NCBI RefSeq assembly: GCF_900119365.1
Contig: NZ_FPJO01000001.1
Span: 327,086-391,085, forward strand
Direction: 5' to 3'
Length of the DNA stretch: 64,000 nt
DNA from: Streptomyces atratus
GTDB lineage: Bacteria; Actinomycetota; Actinomycetes; Streptomycetales; Streptomycetaceae
Every line of letters starts with the position of its first letter. The stretch's first letter is position 1. The translations under genes were made by a program, and so were the position numbers. Positions 10,572 to 18,217 of this stretch are shown here, piece by piece. Below the pieces are notes generated by a model. The model was not told where the DNA came from. It ran no database searches and saw only the letters and a list, made by a program, of their open reading frames with translations.

Positions 10572-11330
10572 TCAGGCGCGCTTCGTGCCCAGGACGTGCA
10601 GCTGCGTCGCCACCGAGTGGAAGGCGGGCAGTTCGGCCGCGGCGGCCTCCAGCTTGAGCAGGGCCTCCATGGCACCGGGCTCCGTGTCCACCAGGACACC
10701 CGGCACCAGGTCGGCGAAGACCCGTACGCCGTGGACCGCGCCGACCTCGACGTCGGCCCCGGAGACCAGCTCGGTGAGCTGCTCCGCGGTGTAGCGCCGG
10801 GGCATCGGGTCGCCCTCGCCCCAGCGGCCCGCCGGGTCGCCGAGCGCCTGCCGGGCCTCGGTGAAGTGACCGGCGAGCGCCCGTGCCAGGACGGCACCGC
10901 CGAGCCCGGCGGCGAGCAGGCTGAGTGCGCCGGACGGCCGTAGCGCCTCCACCGCGTTGCGCACGCCCTCGGCGGGGTCGTCCACGTACTCCAGGACTCC
11001 GTGGCACAGCACCGCGTCGTACCCACCGCGCTCGACCACCTCGAACAGGCCGTGGATGTCGCCCTGGACGCCGCGGACCCGGTCGGCGACCCCGGCCTCG
11101 GCGGCGCGGCGCTCCAGCGCGAAGAGCGCGTTGGGGCTGGGGTCGACGACGGTGACGCGGTGGCCGAGACGGGCGACCGGCACCGCGAAGTTGCCGGTGC
11201 CGCCGCCGGTGTCCAGGACGTCCAGGGCGTCCCTGCCGGTCGCCTTCACCCGGCGGTCGAGGGCGTCCTTGAGGACCTCCCAGACCACGGCGGTACGGAG
11301 GGAGGCGCGGGGGCGCAGCTGGTCCGACAC
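10572..11330 (-). CDS. Class I SAM-dependent methyltransferase
   Basis: 252 residues. SAM-binding motif I LDTGGGTGNFAVPVA near residues 38-52, acidic residue of motif II in VTVVDPSP near 62, and motif IV-like YDAVLCHGVLEYV near 105-117. Resembles SmtA/CmoM-like small-molecule or tRNA methyltransferases, but the substrate cannot be read from sequence. GTG start at 11330 with GAGGAG upstream. Same strand as the HEPN gene, 102 bp downstream of it. Confidence 0.88.
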   Translation of the reverse strand: MSDQLRPRASLRTAVVWEVLKDALDRRVKATGRDALDVLDTGGGTGNFAVPVARLGHRVTVVDPSPNALFALERRAAEAGVADRVRGVQGDIHGLFEVVERGGYDAVLCHGVLEYVDDPAEGVRNAVEALRPSGALSLLAAGLGGAVLARALAGHFTEARQALGDPAGRWGEGDPMPRRYTAEQLTELVSGADVEVGAVHGVRVFADLVPGVLVDTEPGAMEALLKLEAAAAELPAFHSVATQLHVLGTKRA

Positions 11331-11432
11331 GGCAGATGACTCCTCGGCACGGTGCCGCCTCTGACGGCGGAGCGTGAACAGTGCAGGTGGTACGAGCGCT
11401 GCCCACCCTATTGCCTCGCGCCGCCGCTGCCG

Positions 11433-11960
11433 TCATCCCGCGTCGGACCGCTCCCTCCTGGCCTGCGGGAGCACCGGCTGGAGCACCAGCAGCCGCTCGA
11501 CCAGACGCAGGAACATCGCCGCGTCACGCAGCAGGTCGTCGGCGTCCCGCCGGCTGGCCGCACCGGGGATCCCGGCTTCGGCACGGGCCCTGCGGCGAGC
11601 GCCGGAGGCGAACAGCGCGCTCCATTCGGTCAGCTCGGGGGCTATTTCGGGCAGGACCTCCCAGGCGCTGCGGATGCGCTCCCGGCGCCGCCTGGACGTC
11701 TCCGGGCGGCCCCGCGCGGCGAGCACCGCGGCCGCGGTGCGCAGCGCTGCGAGGTGGGCGGTGGCATACCGCTCGTTCGGCACATCGAGAACGGCGGCCT
11801 CGTCGAGGCCGGTGCGGGCCTTCGCGAGCAGATCGAGGGCGGCGGGCGGCGCCGTGGTGCGGCGCAGAACGGGATGGACATCGCTTGCCGGGCCGGTCAG
11901 TGAGGGGGCAGGGCCGTCTGCGCGGCGCCGGGGTGCGGCTGCTGCGGACGAGTGGGCCAT
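11433..11960 (-). CDS. SAV_6107-type HEPN domain protein
   Basis: About 175 residues, mostly helical, with a low-complexity Ala/Arg/Pro-rich first 40 residues. The core (LDLLAKARTGLDEA, NERYATAHLAALRTAAAVLA) matches the SAV_6107 HEPN family of actinobacteria as I recall it. Some HEPN proteins are RNases or toxins, but I see no clear RxxxxH nuclease motif, so catalysis is doubtful. The frame is open to 12074; ATG 11960 is chosen because GGAGG lies seven bases upstream. Divergent from the YhgE/Pip module. Confidence 0.8.
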   Translation of the reverse strand: MAHSSAAAAPRRRADGPAPSLTGPASDVHPVLRRTTAPPAALDLLAKARTGLDEAAVLDVPNERYATAHLAALRTAAAVLAARGRPETSRRRRERIRSAWEVLPEIAPELTEWSALFASGARRRARAEAGIPGAASRRDADDLLRDAAMFLRLVERLLVLQPVLPQARRERSDAG

Positions 11961-12059
11961 GACGAAACCTCCGTCTCGTGTAACGGCTCCGTGGCCGTAT
12001 GTATCCATCGTGAGGGGCACCACTGACAATCGACCCGAATCCCCCTTTGACCTGCACTT

Positions 12060-12088
12060 TTGCTTCGTTCGCAAGTTCGGGCTACCTT
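12060..12088 (+). promoter_or_regulatory. Candidate promoter of the ABC ATPase-YhgE-TetR operon
   Basis: TTGCTT (12060-12065), 17-bp spacer, TACCTT (12083-12088). The predicted start site near 12095 lies inside the palindrome that follows, a fitting place for repressor binding. Confidence 0.45.
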
Positions 12089-12089
12089 T

Positions 12090-12111
12090 TTGGACTGACT
12101 GGTCAGTTCAA
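12090..12111. promoter_or_regulatory. TetR-type operator palindrome
   Basis: 22-bp dyad: left half TTGGACTGAC, centre TG, right half GTCAGTTCAA; nine of ten positions pair. It lies 18 bp before the GTG of the ABC ATPase gene, and the operon ends with a TetR gene, so autorepression is the simplest reading. The link to that TetR is inferred from position. Confidence 0.75.
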
Positions 12112-12128
12112 AAGAAGGGGAAGGGCCT

Positions 12129-12944
12129 GTGGACAGCCCGCACGGGGCATCCGTCACCGCCGAGGACTTCGGCCTCAAGGGGCCGCGCGGCTGGGCCTTC
12201 CAGGGCCTGGACCTCGATGCCGGACCCGGCTCACTGGTGGCGATCGAGGGCCCGTCCGGCTCGGGCCGCACCTGCCTGCTGCTCGCTCTCACCGGCCGGA
12301 TGCGCCCCACCGAGGGCCAGGCGAAGGTCGGCGGGCTGCGTCTGCCGCGCAAGATGGCCGCCGTACGCCGCATCGCCGCGCTGGGCCCGGTCCCCGGCGT
12401 CAGCGAGCTCGACCCTGCCTTCACCGTCGACGAGCACCTGCGCGAGCGGGCCCTGCTGCAGCGCCGCTTCGACGGCTCGCTGCGCGCCCTGCTGCGCCCG
12501 CGTGCCGAGCGGATCGCCGCAGCCCGGGCCCGGATCGACGCGGCGCTGGACGCCGCCGGACTCGACCCGGCCACCCTGCCCAAGGCCGGGCGGACCTCCG
12601 TACGGGATCTGGAGCGGCTGGAGGCGCTGCGGCTCTCCGTCGCCCTCGCGCTGATCGGCACCCCGCGGCTGCTCGCGGTGGACGACACCGATCTCAAGCT
12701 CTCCGACGCCGAACGCGCCGAGGCCTGGGACCTGCTGCGGTCCGTCGCGGACAGCGGCACGACCGTGCTGGCCGTCTGCAGCCAGGCGCCCGAGGACGCG
12801 ATCACCCTGCGTACGGAGAACACGGACGACACGGCCGGCACGACCGCGAGGACCGCGAGGACCGCGACCGGGGAAACCGCGACCGGGGAAACCACGACCG
12901 AGGAAGGAACGGCCGATGCGTTCGCCAAGACTGGCCGCGCTTGA
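12129..12944 (+). CDS. ABC-type ATP-binding protein with degenerate P-loop
   Basis: 271 residues resembling an ABC nucleotide-binding domain, but the Walker A reads GPSGSGRT near residues 41-48, with Arg for the catalytic Lys. The signature motif is unrecognisable and Walker B ends in DD (LLAVDDTD near 180), so hydrolysis may be weak or absent. The last 35 residues are Thr/Ala/Glu-rich and come from short DNA repeats. GTG 12129 follows AGAAGGGGAAGGG. The gene overlaps the YhgE/Pip membrane gene by 29 bp; together they look like an ABC-2-type exporter pair. Confidence 0.82.
   Translation: MDSPHGASVTAEDFGLKGPRGWAFQGLDLDAGPGSLVAIEGPSGSGRTCLLLALTGRMRPTEGQAKVGGLRLPRKMAAVRRIAALGPVPGVSELDPAFTVDEHLRERALLQRRFDGSLRALLRPRAERIAAARARIDAALDAAGLDPATLPKAGRTSVRDLERLEALRLSVALALIGTPRLLAVDDTDLKLSDAERAEAWDLLRSVADSGTTVLAVCSQAPEDAITLRTENTDDTAGTTARTARTATGETATGETTTEEGTADAFAKTGRA
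12842..12905 (+). repeat. Short tandem repeats at the 3' end of the ABC ATPase gene
   Basis: Three 9-bp units (GACCGCGAG, the last with one change) at 12842-12868, then two perfect copies of ACCGCGACCGGGGAA (12861-12875, 12876-12890) and a third with two changes (12891-12905). They encode TATGE-type repeats; the last copy runs into the Shine-Dalgarno (GAGGAAGGAA) of the next gene. Confidence 0.9.
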
Positions 12945-15003
12945 GCTCAAGCGTTTCGGCAGGGGAAAGCTCCCGCGCGCCGCGCTGGTCGCGCTGCTGC
13001 TCCTGCCGCTGCTGTACGGCGCCCTGTACCTGTGGTCCTTCTGGGACCCGTACGGCCGCCTCGACAAGATCCCCGTCGCGCTGGTCAACAACGACAAGGG
13101 CACCACCGCGGCCGGCAAGCGTATCTCGGCCGGTGACGAGATCACCGGCAAGCTCCTGGACTCCAAGGTCTTCGACTGGCACGAGGTGAGTTCCGCCGAG
13201 GCCGACAAGGGCGTCGAGGACGGTACGTACTACCTCTCGCTCACCATGCCGTCGGACTTCAGCAAGCGGATCGCGTCCAGTTCGGGCGACTCCCCCGAAG
13301 CCGGCGCCCTCCAGGTGCGGACCAACGACGCCAACAACTACATCGTCGGGCAGATCTCCCGCTCGGTCTTCTCCGAGGTGCGCACCGCCGCGTCGACCAC
13401 CGCCTCGCGCGGCTTCTACGACCGGATCTTCATCAACTTCTCCGACCTCCACGACGCGACCGCGAAGGCCGCCAAGGGCGCGGACGACCTCAAGGGCGGC
13501 ATCAGCAAGGCCAAGGAGGGCTCGCAGGATCTCGCGGACGGGCTGAAGGACGCCAAGGCCGGAAGCAACAGGCTGGCCGGCGGGATCGTCAAGCTGAACA
13601 AGGGCGCGAGCGACCTCGAAACCGGCTCCCGGCAGGTGGCCGAGGGCACCCAGCAGCTCGCCGACAAGGTGAACGGGGTGGCCGCCGACATCCGCCCGTT
13701 CCTGAAGGACAACGGCAAGTCGATCGGCGACACCGCCCGGCTGGTCTCCGACTCCTCGAAGACCGTGCGGGACAACCTCGACGTGCTGGTGAAGGCGGCG
13801 CCCACCGCGGCCACCGCCGCCCGCACGGCCTCCGACGACCTGGCCGAGATCTACCGCACCAGTTGCACGCAGGAGCCGGTCCCCGACTCCACCGTCTGCC
13901 CGCCGCTGAAGCGTGCCAAGACCGCGGCGGCCGATGTCGCCGACGTGGCCGACGACGTGAACGCACTGGTCACCAATCAGAACGGCGATCTGAAGAAGCT
14001 GCGCACCCAGCTGACCACCCTTCAGCGGCAGGCCGACGACCTGGCCGAGCGCGCCCCGCACCTGGACGAGGACCTGGAGTCCGCCGTCAAGAAGGTCAAC
14101 GCGCTCAACACCGGCGCCCACAAGGTCTCGAAGGGGGCCGACGACCTGCACACAGGCCTGGTCACGGCCAGGACCGGCTCCGCCGACCTGGACAGCGGCG
14201 TGGGCGACCTCAAGAAGGGCGCGGCGAATCTGGACGGGGGGCTGGTCCGGCTCGGCGACGGCTCGGCCACCCTCGCCCAGGGACTCAACGACGGCGTCGG
14301 CGAGATCCCCGACTACGACAAGAAGGACCGCGACGCCCGGACCGGAGTCATGGCCGACCCGGTACAGCTGGCCTCCCAGTCGCTGCACGCGGCCCCCAAC
14401 TACGGCACCGGTTTCGCGCCCTACTTCATCCCGCTCTCCCTCTGGGTCGGCGCGATGGTGGCCTACATGCTGATCCAGCCGCTCAACCGGCGCGCGCTCG
14501 CCGCCGGGGCCTCCGCCTGGCGGATCGCCTTCGCGGGCTGGCTGCCGGTGGCCGCGATCGGTCTGCTCCAGGTGGCCGCCCTGATGTCCGTACTGCACTG
14601 GGGGCTCGGTCTGCAGATGGCCCGCGCCGCCGGCACGGTCGGCTTCCTGGCACTGGTGACCTGCTGCTTCGCGGCGATCGTGCAGTGGCTGAACGCCCGG
14701 TTCGGAGCCGCGGGACGGATTCTCGTACTGGCGGTGCTGATGCTCCAGCTGACCTCGGCCGGGGGAACGTATCCCGTCGAGACCAGCCCCGGGTTCTTCA
14801 ACGCGATCCACCCCTACCTGCCGATGAGTTACATCGTCGAGGGGCTGCGCCGGCTGATCACGGGCGGCGGGCTCGGCCCGGTCTGGCAGGGCAGTGCGGT
14901 GCTGCTGGCCTTCACGGCGGGGGCGCTCGCGCTGACCGCGGTGGCCGCACGCCGCAAGCAGGTGTGGACCCTGGACCGGCTCCACCCGGAGCTGAGCCTG
15001 TGA
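12916..15003 (+). CDS. YhgE/Pip family membrane protein
   Basis: 695 residues. One membrane helix near residues 22-42, a large extracellular part (about 45-490) with the family motif PVALVNNDKGT and many glycine-containing heptad segments (GADDLKGGISKAKEGSQDL type) predicted to form long coiled coils, then about five membrane helices at the C-terminus as in ABC-2 permeases. Related to phage-infection protein and the ESX-like YueB/EsaA surface proteins. ATG 12916 follows GAGGAAGGAA. Probably works with the ABC-like protein it overlaps; the exported substrate is unknown. Confidence 0.9.
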   Translation: MRSPRLAALELKRFGRGKLPRAALVALLLLPLLYGALYLWSFWDPYGRLDKIPVALVNNDKGTTAAGKRISAGDEITGKLLDSKVFDWHEVSSAEADKGVEDGTYYLSLTMPSDFSKRIASSSGDSPEAGALQVRTNDANNYIVGQISRSVFSEVRTAASTTASRGFYDRIFINFSDLHDATAKAAKGADDLKGGISKAKEGSQDLADGLKDAKAGSNRLAGGIVKLNKGASDLETGSRQVAEGTQQLADKVNGVAADIRPFLKDNGKSIGDTARLVSDSSKTVRDNLDVLVKAAPTAATAARTASDDLAEIYRTSCTQEPVPDSTVCPPLKRAKTAAADVADVADDVNALVTNQNGDLKKLRTQLTTLQRQADDLAERAPHLDEDLESAVKKVNALNTGAHKVSKGADDLHTGLVTARTGSADLDSGVGDLKKGAANLDGGLVRLGDGSATLAQGLNDGVGEIPDYDKKDRDARTGVMADPVQLASQSLHAAPNYGTGFAPYFIPLSLWVGAMVAYMLIQPLNRRALAAGASAWRIAFAGWLPVAAIGLLQVAALMSVLHWGLGLQMARAAGTVGFLALVTCCFAAIVQWLNARFGAAGRILVLAVLMLQLTSAGGTYPVETSPGFFNAIHPYLPMSYIVEGLRRLITGGGLGPVWQGSAVLLAFTAGALALTAVAARRKQVWTLDRLHPELSL

Positions 15004-15644
15004 GCACGCCGGAACCTGTGAGAATCGGGGACATGGAAAGCAGTAGCACCACGCGTCGCCGGGCCACCCGGCAGAAGCTCTACGAGGCGGCCGTGACCCT
15101 CATCGCCGAGAAGGGCTTCTCGGCGACCACGGTGGACGAGATCGCCGAGCGCGCCGGCGTCGCCAAGGGCACGGTCTACTACAACTTCAAGAGCAAGACC
15201 GAGCTCTTCGAGGAGCTGCTGCGCCACGGCGTCGGCCTGCTCACGGCCTCGCTGCGCACCGCGGCCGAAGAGACCGGGAAGCGCGGCGGCACCCGGGTCG
15301 AGGCCCTGGACGCGATGATCCGGGCCGGTCTGGTCTTCATCGACCGCTATCCGGCCTTCACCCAGCTGTACGTCGCGGAGCTGTGGCGCACCAACCGGGC
15401 CTGGCAGGGAACCCTCCTGGTGGTGCGTCAGGAGGCCGTCGCGGTGGTCGAGGGGGTGCTGCGCGAGGGTGTGGGCAACGGTGAGCTCAGCGAGGAGATC
15501 GACATCCCGCTGACGGCCGCCGCACTCGTCGGCATGGTGCTGGTGGCGGCCCTGGACTGGCAGGCGTTCCAGCCGGAGCGTTCGATCGACGATGTGCACT
15601 CGGCGCTCTCGTTGCTCCTGCACGGGCGGGTCAGCGGGCGCTGA
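15000..15644 (+). CDS. TetR/AcrR-family transcriptional regulator
   Basis: About 214 residues. N-terminal helix-turn-helix (residues about 22-65) with typical TTVDEIAERAGVAKGTVYYNFKSK; the rest is the ligand-binding domain. GTG 15000 overlaps the YhgE/Pip stop (GTGA) and has CGGAG eight bases upstream; GTG 15018 and ATG 15033 are in frame and possible. Likely represses its own operon through the palindrome at 12090-12111. Followed by a strong terminator. Confidence 0.92.
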   Translation: MSTPEPVRIGDMESSSTTRRRATRQKLYEAAVTLIAEKGFSATTVDEIAERAGVAKGTVYYNFKSKTELFEELLRHGVGLLTASLRTAAEETGKRGGTRVEALDAMIRAGLVFIDRYPAFTQLYVAELWRTNRAWQGTLLVVRQEAVAVVEGVLREGVGNGELSEEIDIPLTAAALVGMVLVAALDWQAFQPERSIDDVHSALSLLLHGRVSGR

Positions 15645-15678
15645 CCGTCCGGGACCGGGGCCCGGCAGCGCAGAAAGA

Positions 15679-15728
15679 ACGCCGGTCCGGTGAGGCTCGA
15701 TCCCCCCGAGCCTGCGCCGGACCGGCGT
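15679..15728 (+). terminator. Long hairpin after tetR
   Basis: Outer arms ACGCCGGTCCGG (15679-15690) and CCGGACCGGCGT (15717-15728), inner arms AGGCTCG (15693-15699) and CGAGCCT (15707-15713). Lies 35 bp after the tetR stop. The remaining 275 bp to the next gene hold no other feature I can support apart from the leaderless promoter at its end. Confidence 0.85.
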
Positions 15729-15992
15729 CTTCCGTACTGCCGGAGAGCCTTCCCCCGTGACCTTCGTCCCCCGTGATCCCCCGGGCTCTCCTTCGTGCTC
15801 CCCCGATCCGGAGGGAGCGCCGCGACCGTTCCGCCGCCCCGTGCCGGCGGTGCGGAGGCGCCCCTCTCCGTGCGTTCCACTCTCCCGTCCGCACAGGTGG
15901 AAGCCCATCCGCGCACCTACTCATCTCGTCGCCTAGGTACGGATACTCAGGGCTGCGCACCCGACCGGGCCCCGGGCGTTGCTCCATCTGGT

Positions 15993-15998
15993 TACGAT
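15993..15998 (+). promoter_or_regulatory. -10 element of a leaderless promoter (DUF4126 gene)
   Basis: TACGAT followed by seven bases and GTG at 16006, which would be the transcription start; no Shine-Dalgarno precedes this start. Confidence 0.5.
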
Positions 15999-16005
15999 CG
16001 CGTCC

Positions 16006-16623
16006 GTGTCCGTACTTCCCCTGGTGTTCACAAGCGGCTGGGCGAGCGGGATCAACGCCTATGCGGTGGTCCTGCTGCTCGGTGTCTTCGGTGCGACCGG
16101 CCTGACCGACGAGGTGCCCGCGTCGCTGCAGCGCACCGATGTCCTCGTCGTGGCCGGCGTTCTCTTCCTGTGCGAGGTGGTGGCCGACAAGATCCCGTAC
16201 GTGGACTCGGTCTGGGACACGGTGCACACCGTCATCAGGCCGGTCGCCGGTGCCGTCGTGGCCGCGCTGCTGGCCGGCGAGAGCGGTTCGCTGCCGCAGC
16301 TCGCGGCCGCGGCGGTGGGCGGTTCCACCGCGCTGATGAGCCATCTGGTGAAGGCGGGCACCAGAATGGCGGTCAACTCCTCCCCCGAACCGTTCAGCAA
16401 TGTCGTGGTGAGCATCGCGGAGGACCTGGGTGTCGCCGGGATCGTCACCTTCGCGATATTCCATCCGGTGGTGGCCGCCGTCATCGCGGGAACGCTGTTG
16501 CTGCTGGGCATCGTCACAGTGGCCTTCCTGGCCTCCAGAATCCGCCGCTACCTGCGCCGCAGGGCTCAGCGGCGGGAGGAGAAACGCCTGGCCGGGACGG
16601 GTTCGCACTGGCCGGCGGAGTGA
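16006..16623 (+). CDS. DUF4126 domain membrane protein
   Basis: About 205 residues with four to five predicted membrane helices, beginning SVLPLVFTSGWASGINAYAVVLLLG, a Gly/Ala-rich family start. It also carries DKIPYVDSVWDTVHT and SSPEPFSNVVVSIAEDLGV, conserved in DUF4126 as I recall. The C-terminus is basic and cytoplasmic. Function unknown. GTG 16006 is chosen because a -10 element lies seven bases upstream; the frame stays open to 15979. Confidence 0.85.
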   Translation: MSVLPLVFTSGWASGINAYAVVLLLGVFGATGLTDEVPASLQRTDVLVVAGVLFLCEVVADKIPYVDSVWDTVHTVIRPVAGAVVAALLAGESGSLPQLAAAAVGGSTALMSHLVKAGTRMAVNSSPEPFSNVVVSIAEDLGVAGIVTFAIFHPVVAAVIAGTLLLLGIVTVAFLASRIRRYLRRRAQRREEKRLAGTGSHWPAE

Positions 16624-16640
16624 CTGTCGGTGGTGGCCGC

Positions 16641-16646
16641 TAGGGT
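16641..16646 (+). promoter_or_regulatory. -10 element of a leaderless promoter (CrtI-like gene)
   Basis: TAGGGT, seven bases, then ATG 16654. No Shine-Dalgarno; the start site should coincide with the start codon. Confidence 0.6.
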
Positions 16647-16653
16647 CACTGAC

Positions 16654-18171
16654 ATGGCACGTATTGCGGTGATCGGCGCCGGGATGGGCGCGATGGCGGC
16701 GGCCGCCCGGCTCGCCGTGGCAGGCCACCGGGTGACGGTGTACGAGCGGTCGGAGACCTTCGGCGGTTCGGTCGGCCGGTATGCCCATGAGGGCTTCGCC
16801 TTCGACACCGGCCCGGCGCTGCTGCATCTGCCCGCCGTCTACCGCGACTTGTTCGTGAAGACCGGCAAGGAGCCGCTGGAGCGGTGCGTCACCATGACAC
16901 AGGTCGATCCGGCGAGCCGTCATCTGTTCGCCGACGGCACGGCGGTCTCGCTGCCGAACGCCTCACGTGCCGGAGTCGTCTCCGCGCTGGACGGCGCGCT
17001 CGGCGGCGGTGCGGGCGCGGCCTGGGGCGAGTTCCTGGACCGGGCGCGCGATGCCTGGGACCGGTCCCGGCGTCCGCTCCTGGAGGAGCCGCTGCGCGCC
17101 GACTGGCAGGTGCTGGGCCGTGATCCGTATCCGGCGCTCCGGCAGCGCCGCCTGCTGCGCTCCGCCCGGCAGGCGGGCACGGTCTCGGAGGTCGGCGCGT
17201 GGGAGCTGGCGGACCCCCGGCTGGCCGCGCTCCTCGACGGATACGCCCTGTCGTACGGGCTCGATCCGCTGCGCGCACCGGCGGCTGCGGCCCTGCTGCC
17301 GTACATGGAGGAGACGTTCGGCAGCTGGTACGTCTCCGGCGGGATGCGGGCCCTGGCGCAGGCGGTGTACGAGCGGTGCCTGGCCCGGAAGGTGAAGTTC
17401 GTCTTCGGCGCCGAGGTCGCCCGGGTCGTCGAGAAGGACGGCCGGGCGTCGGGCGTCGAGCTCGTGGACGGCACGGTCGCCGAGGCCGGCCATGTGGTGC
17501 TGGGGGTCCGGCCGCGGCCGGAGCTGGTGCCCGGTCAGGAGCTGTGGCAGGACGGGGACGTGGCGGTGCAGCCCCGGCCCGGACAAGGGGTGGTGCCGGG
17601 GCGCTTCCTGGTTCTGCTCTCGTTGCGCGGCGCCCGGCCCGCGTATGCCGTGCACCGGACGCTGGTGCATCCGCAGGACGGCGCGGCGGAGCGCGAGGCG
17701 GTGTTCGGCGGAAGCCTCGCCGAGCACCCCACGGTGACGGTGCTGCGCCCGGACGACCCCTCGACCCGTCCCGACGACGCGCACGAGGCGGTGACGCTGA
17801 CGGCGACGGTCGCCCCGCACGGTGCGGTGAACTGGACGGACCCGGCGGTGCGCGAGCAGTGCGCCGATGCGCTGATCGACGCGGCGGCCGCGGCCGTGCC
17901 CGGGATACGGGAGCGGCTGCTCCATGCCGAGGTGCGGACGCCGGCCGAGACGGCCGCCGACACCGGCGCGGAGGGCGGTTCGGTGCCCGCGCCCGCGCTG
18001 GCCGGGGCGGGCGGCGCACATCTGCACCCGGGCAATCGCACCCGGCTGCCGGGGCTCTACGCCGCGGGCGGCTGGTCGCACCCGGGCGGCGGGCTCGCCC
18101 ACGCGGGCATGTCGGGAGCGCTGGTCGCCGGGCTGATCGTGGAGGGCGACGGCTTCCGGGGCTCCCAGTGA
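16654..18171 (+). CDS. FAD/NAD(P)-dependent oxidoreductase, CrtI-like
   Basis: 505 residues. Dinucleotide-binding fold at the very N-terminus (IAVIGAGMGAMAAAARLAVAGH, two glycine pairs, then VTVYERS) and the phytoene-desaturase-type C-terminal motif GLYAAGGWSHPGGGL near 465-480. Resembles carotenoid desaturases and isomerases, but no carotenoid genes are nearby, so the substrate is unknown. The start at 16654 is set by the leaderless promoter. Convergent with the Tyr/Gln-rich membrane protein gene. Confidence 0.88.
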   Translation: MARIAVIGAGMGAMAAAARLAVAGHRVTVYERSETFGGSVGRYAHEGFAFDTGPALLHLPAVYRDLFVKTGKEPLERCVTMTQVDPASRHLFADGTAVSLPNASRAGVVSALDGALGGGAGAAWGEFLDRARDAWDRSRRPLLEEPLRADWQVLGRDPYPALRQRRLLRSARQAGTVSEVGAWELADPRLAALLDGYALSYGLDPLRAPAAAALLPYMEETFGSWYVSGGMRALAQAVYERCLARKVKFVFGAEVARVVEKDGRASGVELVDGTVAEAGHVVLGVRPRPELVPGQELWQDGDVAVQPRPGQGVVPGRFLVLLSLRGARPAYAVHRTLVHPQDGAAEREAVFGGSLAEHPTVTVLRPDDPSTRPDDAHEAVTLTATVAPHGAVNWTDPAVREQCADALIDAAAAAVPGIRERLLHAEVRTPAETAADTGAEGGSVPAPALAGAGGAHLHPGNRTRLPGLYAAGGWSHPGGGLAHAGMSGALVAGLIVEGDGFRGSQ

Positions 18172-18182
18172 CCGGGAGAGCC

Positions 18183-18202
18183 GTCGGCCGGGCCCGGCCG
18201 AC
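18183..18202. terminator. Perfect 20-bp palindrome between convergent genes
   Basis: GTCGGCCGGG followed directly by its reverse complement; can fold as a GTCGGCC stem with a six-base loop. Likely bidirectional terminator. Confidence 0.55.
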
Positions 18203-18217
18203 CGACCGTCGTCGTCG

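Noticed and set aside
11433..11960. HEPN toxin of a toxin-antitoxin pair
   Set aside because: No nucleotidyltransferase-type antitoxin gene is adjacent and the RxxxxH nuclease motif is not evident.
16654..18171. Carotenoid biosynthesis cluster suggested by the CrtI-like enzyme
   Set aside because: No crtE, crtB or cyclase gene lies nearby; neighbours are unrelated.
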